Positions 11,600 through 20,829 of a stretch of 64,000 nt of DNA are shown in pieces. Positions within the stretch are counted from its first letter, which is position 1. The number at the start of each line of letters is the position of its first letter. The notes below the pieces were generated by a model. It saw nothing but the letters and a program-made list of their open reading frames with translations, was not told where the DNA came from and ran no database searches. Made by a program: the position numbers and the translations under genes. This DNA comes from Mayamaea pseudoterrestris (lineage: Eukaryota; Bacillariophyta; Bacillariophyceae; Sellaphorales; Sellaphoraceae): the NCBI GenBank assembly GCA_027923505.1, contig BROI01000001.1:2412001-2476000 (forward strand). Direction: 5' to 3'.

Positions 11600-13721
11600 T
11601 TAGTACTCTTTGCTTTCCTCCAACAAGCCCGATTGTTGGTGTCGCAATGCAGAAGGTGAGAAGCTGACTGCTAAATTTATTTGCGGCGACAAGTAATGAA
11701 AGCACTTGGCGTGCAAGTCTTCCCGCAGGATCGGCTTGGTCAAGAATTCAGTAGCGCCAGCTTTGAGAGCGTCCACTCTTGAGGCTTCGATCGCATTGGC
11801 CGTTAGAGCTAGTATGGGAAGTGTCATGCCATGGCTTCGAATTAGACGGGTTGCTTCGCACCCGTCCATAGTTGGCATGGACAGATCCATGATAATCAGA
11901 GCGAACTGAGGGGCATCCGAGGCACCAGTATGATTCCTTGACAACAACATAGCATCGACTGCTTCTCGACCGTCGCAAGCAAATCGATGCTCTAAATTGA
12001 AATGCGAGAGCATTTTGCCTAGAAGCTTGCGGTTCAAAAGATTGTCGTCGACAACGAGAACCACATTGTCGTTAGAGGCCAGATTGAACTTGGTCAGCTG
12101 TCGCTTCCGCGGTGACACTGGATTGGAGAGTGACTCCATGGCCAAAATGCTCTGATTGAATGCGGAAGAACTCTGTAAAATGGTAGACGACGGTGATGGA
12201 ATGTCCTCTATGCTAACATTCATCCAGGAAGTCGATTCTTGTGTCAAAAGCGTCGCTGACGCCGTACTTGATTGTCTCACATGCGCTTCCTTAGCCAGTA
12301 TTTTCTTATCGTTAAACAATGGCAGGTTTTGTAATGAAGGTGACGTGATATCTGGTAACCTTGACGTGCTAAGACTACCGGCCATGATGCTGCTGCTGTC
12401 ATCCGTCGTCTCCTTGCAAAGAGTGTGCGAAATATGCAGTGGAATGTAGACCGTGAACGTTGCCCCTTCGCCTTCCTCGCTCTCGACTTGAATCGATCCA
12501 CCCATGAGGCGAAGGATCTTTGTAATGATCGACAATCCGAGGCCCGTGCCGCCGTGCTTGCGATAGTCCGAAAGCTTTTGCGAGTACGGTTTGAAGATCT
12601 CGCCAATACGGTCAGCTGCGATTCCGGGGCCAGTGTCCGCGACGACAACCTTCAGGACAACAGCATCCAGTTCATTGCTCGCAAGACCTTCCTCGGCATG
12701 CTGAAGTAATTTCATCGACGAGTCGGCATCGGCGTCCTCGCTCAATTTTGTAGACTTGTCCTTTGGGCAATGTGTGTTCCGCGAGGTCCCCTGTTTATCA
12801 ACCACGCCTTCCACAAGGGCCTCGTCATAGTCCATGACTGATAGACCAAAAGAGATCACACCTTCCTCGGTGAACTTGACAGCGTTGGAGAGCAAGTTGT
12901 AAAGTATCTGAAGAATGCGTACCGAGTCTCCAATAAGCATCTGCGGCACGTTCTGTGACATGTGAAACTCAAATGCCACATCCGGATGCGCCTTGATTTG
13001 TGTTTCTGTTGATGCTGCCACGTTGTGTGCCATTTCCTGGAAGTCGAAGTGCCGCTCTTCCAGCTGCAACTTGCCCGATTCGAGCTTGCTAATGTCCAAA
13101 ACATCATTCACTAACCGCAACATCAAATTCGTTGATTGCCCGATCGATCGAAGTGCCCTCTCCTGTTCGTCTGTCAACTTTCCATCCTCAAGAAAGCTGA
13201 TTGAGCTCGTCACAGCAAACAAAGGATTCCGGATCTCGTGACAGAGAAAGGCCATAAATGTGATCAGTTTTCGCCTTGACTCTTGCGTCTCTTCGTTGAG
13301 ACGAATAAGCTCCTGCAAGCCCTCGTCTAGAGTGCTCATAAGGTTCGGTACCAGTGGCAACAAGTACATTGCTGTCAAGAACGAAATAAAAGCTGTGCAG
13401 TCATTCAGAATCGCAAATCCTTCTGTGTGTCCTGCTCCAAGGCACCTCATCAGGTGACCAGCTCCGCAAAGAAACACGAACAAAGCAAACAGGATCACAA
13501 GCACAAAGACCTTTAAAGGCATAGCATGCAGTCTCGGATAGAGACAAAGACTGTAGACGATTTGCAGAGGGATGCTAAAGTACGCAATCGTAATGATCAG
13601 CTGGAGAAGAAGGAAGGGAGACAAGCAGTTGATCAGAATCACTTTCGTGCAGTTGAGCCGCCACTCGTGCCATTCCTTGAATACTTACATCGCTCATCGA
13701 AAACACCATGGGTCCGCTCAT
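11600..13721 (-). CDS. Ethylene-receptor-like hybrid histidine kinase
   Basis: Two exons: 13721-13689 (33 nt, MSGPMVFSMSD) and 13600-11600; intron 13601-13688 (GTAAGT...TTCTCCAG). Product 677 residues. The N-terminal three-helix membrane domain resembles plant ETR1: SD-x6-YFSIP, then LCGAGH, then LLPLVPNLMS. Residues equivalent to ETR1 Asp25, Tyr32, Ile35, Pro36, Cys65 and His69 are present at 11, 18, 21, 22, 56 and 60. The kinase core follows with no GAF domain: H-box FLCHEIRNP (His132), N-box NLLSNAVKF, DTGPGIA, GGTGLGLS. A receiver domain ends the protein (VVDDN, IMDLSMP with Asp583, ALTANA, KP). Ligand is unknown; copper or ethylene binding is inference from family residues. Confidence 0.8.
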
Positions 13722-14411
13722 GATTAGATTTAAACAGACAAAGGATGGTTACCGTTGGTGATGATGGTGATGAAGGGCAAGGGAGACCATGGCACCGATT
13801 CAGCAACTTCGTTTCGAAACGCGGCGCTGCCACTCGCTCGTGCCTGCACCTCGCGTGGTGTGATTCTCCACTGTCGTGGCAAGATTATTGCCCTCTGGCG
13901 AATAACGCACTTGGAACGAGTAGGAAATTCCATTGGTCGTCTAGTCGTGACAAATCCGGCATGCACTTTAATCGCTTCAATACGTGGCGTCACCCTAGCC
14001 GCCACATGTCACGACTTCCTTTGCGAAGGTCAATGGGGCTTTGCTAACTCATTTAGCGTCCCTGTGAGGCAAGTGAACCAGGAGGTCTTCCACCTTCCAT
14101 CGCTATTCATACTTTGAGGCGTTCGCAGTCGAGGCCATTGCAAACAGGTATGGACCATAATTATTCTTGGTTGAAGCAGTCGATCGTACTCCAGTACATC
14201 AGTGAAGTAACTTCAAGTTTCTGCATACGTACGCAGCAGCTTCTGCCGGACCCATGCCAGCTAACATAAATGTGCCAATTCTTTCAAAACAAATGATTAG
14301 AAGAGTACAGTACTTGACGACATTAGCGCTACATCGACTACGGTGGTCTGGCATCTCAGTGTTTTCCAACAATAAATGACCGAGAGCCTGATAGAACGAG
14401 GTAGTTACCAA
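13722..14411. other. Intergenic, nothing recognised
   Basis: About 690 bp upstream of the histidine kinase gene and downstream of the small unknown gene. Short open frames exist but none looks like a known protein. Confidence 0.45.
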
Positions 14412-14942
14412 TCAAATCGTTTCCTCTAACAGCTCTGCCTTAACCAATGGCACCCTTTCCGTTTCATCAACCACCTTATTTTCTGCCACGGGTTTGCTTG
14501 TGCTCTTCACCTTAAAGGAAGCAACCAACTCGATCAGAGACTCTTTCTTACTTTCAGACATGTCTTGAAAGCCATTCACCATCAAGTAAAAGTCAACTTC
14601 TTCCGACGGCATAAAGTCAAGAATCTGCAGCACCTCATGGTCCGAAAGTGAAAAAATCGAATCGTCTTTTATGTTCAATGGCTGTACTTCGGCCGAGATG
14701 AGCTTGCGCTTCTTACATTGTAGCAACGACTTCAGTTCGTCACGTCGGCCGGCGTCGAGTTGAGTGCAGGGAGATGCCTCGAGATACTCGACCACACGCT
14801 GCTCTATCCAAGTTCGTTTGCGGGTCTTTTTGGTGCTATTGTCTTTAGATGTGTGTTCGTGCTGATTTTTAAACATTTCTAAAGCTTCGGCATTGCTAAT
14901 TCTGCAGGGCGCGTCAGACGGCTTTCGAGAGTTGCTTGGCAT
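14412..14942 (-). CDS. Hypothetical protein, 176 residues
   Basis: Not recognised. Single exon with ATG at 14942. Sequence is charged, with a Lys/Arg-rich N-terminal third (STKKTRKRTWIEQR), a central helical part (DHEVLQILDFMPSEEVDFYLMVNGF) that could be a small helical bundle, and an acidic C-terminus. No signal peptide or membrane span. It is divergently arranged with the UFL1-like gene, sharing a 278-bp upstream region (14943-15220), so the two may share a promoter. Likely nuclear, judged only from basic content. Confidence 0.5.
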   Translation of the reverse strand: MPSNSRKPSDAPCRISNAEALEMFKNQHEHTSKDNSTKKTRKRTWIEQRVVEYLEASPCTQLDAGRRDELKSLLQCKKRKLISAEVQPLNIKDDSIFSLSDHEVLQILDFMPSEEVDFYLMVNGFQDMSESKKESLIELVASFKVKSTSKPVAENKVVDETERVPLVKAELLEETI

Positions 14943-15220
14943 CGTAATCGTATCGATGATTTGTAAGGTCCAATTGTACTTCTAGTGTCGAAAGGCGGTC
15001 GTGGTGATAGTACAAGCTGTAGGAGTCAGTCGAAGTAGGAGTACATGACGAAGTGGGCGAAAGAGATTGCGGAATGATTTTCGTGGTCGCCCATCGTTCC
15101 ATTTGGTCGAGTCGTGAACAAGTTTCGGTGCGACAGTCGCATCGGTTCCCAATTTGTCTTTTGGAAGCGATGGGGAATCTGCGTTTGTCACACCATGGCT
15201 TCATGCACTTTTAGAACGAA

Positions 15221-17689
15221 ATGGCGTCAATTCCGCGACTCTCAGAGGCAGGAGCTGCACAGTTAATGGAACTACTTGTGGCTAGAGGACTCTTTAAGCA
15301 AGATGGCCACGAATCCATTGTCCTCAAAACGAATGCTGGGCATTATGCGACCATGCCGCATTTGCGCGCGCAGTTGTTGTTTGGTTCTAGCAACTCTCCA
15401 GCCCGGCTAGTCGATGCCACTAATGCTGCACTGGAACTTGACATTTCGATGGTAGATATTCGTCCCATATTGTCGTCACTGTCGTCGGCTAATGAAATAA
15501 GCGTTTATTCGGTCACACCTTCGCAACCGGCGTTCGAGTACGATGTCGATCTCCCCAAGCTCCTCGTCAATGACTACTTGCTCGAACAAGCTATAACGAA
15601 AGAAACTTCGAGGTTATTGGGATCGACCGAAAAGGCTAGCCGGCTTTCAGATTTTGTCGCGCATGTCCTCGCTATTCCGGACCATAAGGCACCTCATTCT
15701 TCGATACGTGCCGATGCCATCGACTTGCTTTCTTGTATAATTCGAGATAAGTTCATGTTGAACCCGATGCTTACCAACGTGAAATGCCAGCATGGAACGC
15801 TTATAATATCGGCTGATTTCATGGCGACGGCTCAGTTTTCTTTGGATTTGAAGAATGCTTTGGCAAAATTGAAGGAACCTACTCTTTTGGCAGATGTTCT
15901 GTCATGGATCGACACAAGTCCCACAATTTACCCAGACTTGAACTGGGTTATTGACAAGCTTGGCGCAGAGCATTTTAATGGCCTCATTAGTCACAACAGC
16001 AGCCACCAAAAGAATCAATCTGGGCAGTATATATTTGTACCAAACTCTTACCTAGCAATTGTCAAGGACCAAGTACTATCAGTCTTTGCGTCTCACGGCC
16101 TCTGGTCGAGAATCTTTCTGATGGAAGAAGCTAAACCGTTGGATCTATCGCTTATAACACCGCAAACTTGGCTCCAAGAGGCGCATCCAAACGCAGTCAT
16201 GCTGCCCCATGCGGTCGTTCGAGCCGACATAACCGAAACTGTACAGGAAGCGATAAAGGAAGCGGAATATTGGCTTGATGTGCAAGCATTTGTTCCTGAC
16301 GGTCTCAGTCAATCAGACATGACTGTTTATTTGAACGACCATCTTGTGAGAGATGAAAGTACTGGTATAGCCGTCGCTTCGAGCAACAACTCATTGTTTG
16401 TCTCGTGTAAGATGCTTGAAGAAATCAGGGAGGTTCTAATGCCGTCAATAGTTCGCGATTTTGTCAAGACGAGAGCGCGAGAGATCCTTAGCGGTGAAAT
16501 AAGTAACAGTACCAAGGAAGAAGGAAATAAAGACGACAAGCGTCGTAAAGGAAAGGACCGGCTCGTCGGAGCGGTGGAGATGCAACCAGACGCCGCTGCG
16601 AGCGACGTGCTTCCTCTAGAGAACGTAGTAGACGCAATACTCAGTAATTACAACAGTCTTGATGATTATGTGCACGAGCTCGGCGAGGAGAATGAACGAC
16701 GTGAGCTTGTGAGCGAGGTTTGTCGCAAATTATACTATCGAGTCGACGCGATGGAGAACGTGTGTCATGCCCTAAAAAACGAGATCTTGCAATTAGAGCA
16801 GCTCCATACGACTCAGCAGCCTTTTCGCGTCGCTGGAAAGGATAGTTTACTAGCTTTCGAGGATCAAGCTTGTTTCGCGACCGCTTGTTACATGATTCAG
16901 TTGATGGCAAGCTTCGTGGAGTATTATGAATCAACCATTGACAAGGATGATTTAACGGAGCAGGCCAGTTTGGAAGCAATGCGACAAGACTTTTTACAAA
17001 GCTTGTGCGCAGACTTTGCTCGGCGTCTTACCATGTATAGCTTGCAAAAACACGGTGTGCTTGACGACGTTTCTTTCTTTGTTCAACACGGAGGCGAAAA
17101 CCTCAGTGATTATTGCTCTCCCATTGGCATCACCGTTTGCGCCTTTCCGAAATGTCGGATAGCCTACGCAGGAACAACTGCCGAAGAGGTCCAAGACGAT
17201 CCTTTGAAGATGCTACGGGAAGCTTTGGATGCGAGTGCTGGTAAATCAGTTACTCGAATGTGGACTCTTCTTGGCAGCGAAACATGCGGCCGTGGATACA
17301 AGGCCGGCGATCTGAAGGGCTTCTTATCACACATCAAAGACGAATGTTTAACTATGTGTGGGCTTCCATTCAAGATTATGGATAAGAAAGCGAAAAAACA
17401 GCTTTTGAATGATCGTCGCCAGGGTCTGATTCGATTGCTGCAAATTGAGACTGGCGCGAAGCGTGTACTTGACTTGGCAGTGATGCACCTATGGCAGCAT
17501 TTCAAAAACCAGGTTGCATTTGGAGAACTTTTGTGTGGACCCATTTTGCAGCGTCTGGTACACGAGAGAAAAATGACTGGAGAAATGTCGAGCGCACTCT
17601 TGGAACTCGCTGCATCAATTGAGAGCGGTTGCATTTCTGAGTCTGATCAGATCGAACGAGTCAAGACACTCTCGCTTGGTAAATGCTAG
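15221..17689 (+). CDS. UFL1: UFL1-like E3 UFM1-protein ligase
   Basis: 822 residues, single exon; animal and plant UFL1 proteins are about 790-800. The region SGQYIFVPNSYLAIVKDQVLSVF and the following block, including VQEAIKEAEYWLDVQAFVP and FVSCKMLEEIREVLMP, lines up with human UFL1 (AVFVPDIYSR..., VEEAISSGTWVDIAPLLP, VSEKFINDCTELFREL). The N-terminal part has winged-helix character. A Lys-rich linker (KEEGNKDDKRRKGKDR) sits near residue 430 as in the family, followed by a helical C-terminal half. UFL1 conjugates UFM1 to ribosomal and ER targets. Assignment rests on recalled family sequence, not an alignment run. Confidence 0.7.
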   Translation: MASIPRLSEAGAAQLMELLVARGLFKQDGHESIVLKTNAGHYATMPHLRAQLLFGSSNSPARLVDATNAALELDISMVDIRPILSSLSSANEISVYSVTPSQPAFEYDVDLPKLLVNDYLLEQAITKETSRLLGSTEKASRLSDFVAHVLAIPDHKAPHSSIRADAIDLLSCIIRDKFMLNPMLTNVKCQHGTLIISADFMATAQFSLDLKNALAKLKEPTLLADVLSWIDTSPTIYPDLNWVIDKLGAEHFNGLISHNSSHQKNQSGQYIFVPNSYLAIVKDQVLSVFASHGLWSRIFLMEEAKPLDLSLITPQTWLQEAHPNAVMLPHAVVRADITETVQEAIKEAEYWLDVQAFVPDGLSQSDMTVYLNDHLVRDESTGIAVASSNNSLFVSCKMLEEIREVLMPSIVRDFVKTRAREILSGEISNSTKEEGNKDDKRRKGKDRLVGAVEMQPDAAASDVLPLENVVDAILSNYNSLDDYVHELGEENERRELVSEVCRKLYYRVDAMENVCHALKNEILQLEQLHTTQQPFRVAGKDSLLAFEDQACFATACYMIQLMASFVEYYESTIDKDDLTEQASLEAMRQDFLQSLCADFARRLTMYSLQKHGVLDDVSFFVQHGGENLSDYCSPIGITVCAFPKCRIAYAGTTAEEVQDDPLKMLREALDASAGKSVTRMWTLLGSETCGRGYKAGDLKGFLSHIKDECLTMCGLPFKIMDKKAKKQLLNDRRQGLIRLLQIETGAKRVLDLAVMHLWQHFKNQVAFGELLCGPILQRLVHERKMTGEMSSALLELAASIESGCISESDQIERVKTLSLGKC

Positions 17690-17947
17690 GCATTTCGGCT
17701 ATGTGCCTTTTACTGACCAACACTTTGATAGTCTCAAAACGCCACGTACCGTATACTATCGGTAGTACAAGAAGTATAGTATCTGTAGATGAGAGGATCG
17801 CCGATTTTTTACCAGTCTAGCGTCGCACCGTTTATGCATTGGAATCCCTCCGGTACCCACGTTTTGGATTTGCCCATCGACCATGGCCATCAAACATTTT
17901 TTGGCATACTCCAACACTTCAAACGCAAGCAGAAAGCATCGTCTTCC

Positions 17948-20829
17948 ATGTCTGTACTTATTAGAATACTGTTATATGCCACGTGTCTTGCAGGTAATCA
18001 TGCATGGGCTCCAAAACAATGGCAATTGTCGATGCTGAAAGGGGAGCATCGCTTGACCACGACGAGACCGCTGCAAGCATCATTGTCAGATACGGGCCCA
18101 GAAATGAACGATGGCGACGACATTTCTTTTGCTCCTTCCACTGAACGTGATAATTATGTCACTGAACGTGATACAGCCGAACAAGCCAATCTCTTGGCTG
18201 CTACGACAACCGCCACAGGTTCCATAGAACTTCAGCAAGAGATTTCCAACTCATTTCTACAATACGCACTCTCCATCATCCTTGGTCGCGCCATTCCAGA
18301 CGCTAGAGATGGTCTCAAACCAGTACATAGACGCATTCTATACGCGATGGACCAGCTTTCACTTGTTCCGACGGGCACGCATCGCAAATGCGCTCGCGTG
18401 GTGGGTGAGGTGCTTGGCAAGTTTCATCCACACGGAGACATGGCAGTATATGACGCTTTGGTTCGTCTGGCGCAAGACTTTAGCACGAACCATCCACTGA
18501 TTGACGGGCATGGAAACTTCGGTAGCATTGATGCGGATCCCGCGGCAGCCATGCGATACACTGAGTGTAAACTTACTCCGTTGTCACAAGCTGCATTACT
18601 GCAAGACTTGAATGAAGACACTGTCGAGTATATCGCCAATTTTGACGGAAATGAGAAGGAACCGACAGTTCTGCCAGCTAGACTGCCTGTTCTGCTCATT
18701 AATGGTGCCTCTGGAATCGCTGTGGGCATGGCAACCAATGTTCCGCCGCATAACTTGAAAGAGATTTTGGCAGCCTGCAGTGCACTCGTAACAGCGAGGC
18801 AAAAGCAGCAGACTGTTACTGATAAGAAGCTACTACAACTTGTCCCCGCTCCAGATTTTCCCACCGGAGCATTTATATTGGGTACATCGGGGGCGGAACA
18901 GCTCTACAGCACTGGTAATGGAGGGATTGTCATGCGGGCAACCACTGAGATCGAAAACGTGGTGGTTGGCAAAAAAGGGCAGTCGCGGAACGCAATCATC
19001 ATTAAGGAACTGCCTTATCAAGTTAACAAGGCGGCACTGTTAGAGAAGATTGCTGCGCTCGTCAATGATAAGAAGCTGGATGGGATTGCTGACTTGCGAG
19101 ATGAATCGGATCGAGACGGAATCCGCGTCGTCATTGAGCTCAAGCGCGACGCTGTCGCTGCCGTTGTGCTGAACAACCTCTACAAAAAGACGTCGCTGCA
19201 AAGCACTTTCAGCGGTAACTTTTTGGCTCTCATGTCGAATGGAGATGGAGCTACGAGTAGTCTGGTTCCACAACGGTTCACGCTTCGTCAAGCGCTCGAC
19301 TGTTTTCTAGATTTTCGGTTCAGCACAATCCGAAAAAAGTCCAAGTTTCAGTTGTCCAAGGTTGAGAGTCGCTTGCACATTGTAGAGGGACTCTTGCTTG
19401 CCTTGGCAAAGGTTGACGAAGTCATTAAGATTGTACGATCCTCCCCGGATCCCAAGGTAGCTAAAGAGAAAGTGAAACAAATGCTTGGAGCGACAGAAGA
19501 GCAGACGGAATCGATACTAAGGTTGCAGCTTGGTCAGCTGACACGACTCAACAAGGGCAAGCTCGACGAAGAGAAGTCGGATCTTCTCGCTTCGCAGTCG
19601 GAATTGAAGAATTTATTGGACGTAGACAATGCGGTGTACGACGTAATGAAGGGCGAGTTTAAGGAATTGTCAACGAAGTTTGGGGTTGAGCGCAAGAGCA
19701 GAATAATGATCGAAGATGACGGAGAACTGTCTGAGATGGATTTGATACGCAACTCCCGCTCCGTAATTGTCGTGCTTCGTTCAGGCTATATTAAGCGCAT
19801 GCCTCTAGGGACATTTGAAAGCCAAGGCCGAGGAACAAAGGGTAAGCGAGGAGCCTTTGACGGCGGTACGGGCGAGCAAGGTGACGAAATAGCACACTGC
19901 TTCACATGCAATGATCATGACACTCTTCTTATGGTCACCCAGAATGGTATTGCTCATGGCATTCGGGCCTATCAAATTCCGATTGGTAGCCGGACTGCTA
20001 AAGGCCAGGCTATTCCGTCTGTCTTGCCACTAGGAGCAGCCGATACGATTACAGCTGTGCTCCGTATTTCAGAATTTGTCGAAGATGTTTATCTTGTCTT
20101 GGCCACAGAGCATGGTTTTATCAAGCGCACACCAGTCAGTGCCTTTGGAAATATGACTGGACGAGGTCTGACAATTGCAACGCTGGAGGAAGGAGACAGT
20201 CTGAAATGGTGCCAACTATGTACTGATAATGGTTCAATTCTACTGGGAACAAAGAAAGGAATGGCAACGCGGTTTGCAGCATGTGCGTATTGCCGTTGAA
20301 ATTACATTGTGTGACTATGCGTACTCCATAAAGCGATCTCTCACTTCCTGCTTCTCTACTCTCAGCGGAAATACGCCCAACGGGACGAACTAGTCGCGGA
20401 GTGCAAGCAATGAAACTTCGGGAGGGCGACTCTATCGCCGACATGAACGTATTGGGTTGCGAGAAGAATACAAAGGGACCCATGTCCGACGCCCGCGACT
20501 TTGTGCTAGCTGTCACAGCCCAAGGCTTTGGCAAGCGCATTCCGCGATCCGACTTTCGCATTCAACATCGCGGAGGCAAGGGTGTCGTGGCAATCAAGTT
20601 TAAGAAGAATACCACCGATCAAGTTTGTGCGCTCGCAGCCGCTCGCGAGTCAGATGAGATTCTCTTGATCACTGCCAAGGGCATTATTGTGCGGCAACAA
20701 GTATCCCAAATACCTGCTCAGAGTCGAACAGCGACTGGCGTTTTGGTGCAAAGACTCGATGACGGCGATTACATTACCACCGTCAGTCGTGTTCCCGAGT
20801 ACGAGGAGACTGACAATGATGCGACGTAG
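17948..20829 (+). CDS. gyrA: DNA gyrase subunit A, plastid-targeted (2 exons)
   Basis: Exons 17948-20282 and 20366-20829, intron 20283-20365 (GTGCGT...TCAG). The join gives [17 protein letters not shown], the normal gyrase/topo IV context; product 932 residues. An in-frame ATG at 17789 exists, but ATG 17948 starts a signal peptide ([19 protein letters not shown]) ending at HA-WAP, an ASAFAP-like plastid cleavage site. Catalytic Tyr204 lies in [10 protein letters not shown]. The C-terminal beta-pinwheel carries QHRGGKG, close to the GyrA box QRRGGRG that confers DNA wrapping. With GyrB it would supercoil plastid DNA. Its 3' end overlaps the opposite-strand methyltransferase by 47 bp. From 18888 onward it is repeated downstream. 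Confidence 0.9.

Noticed and set aside
17789-17947. Upstream ATG 17789 as the gyrA start
   Set aside because: The 53 extra residues have no targeting features, while ATG 17948 begins a good signal peptide with an ASAFAP-like site.
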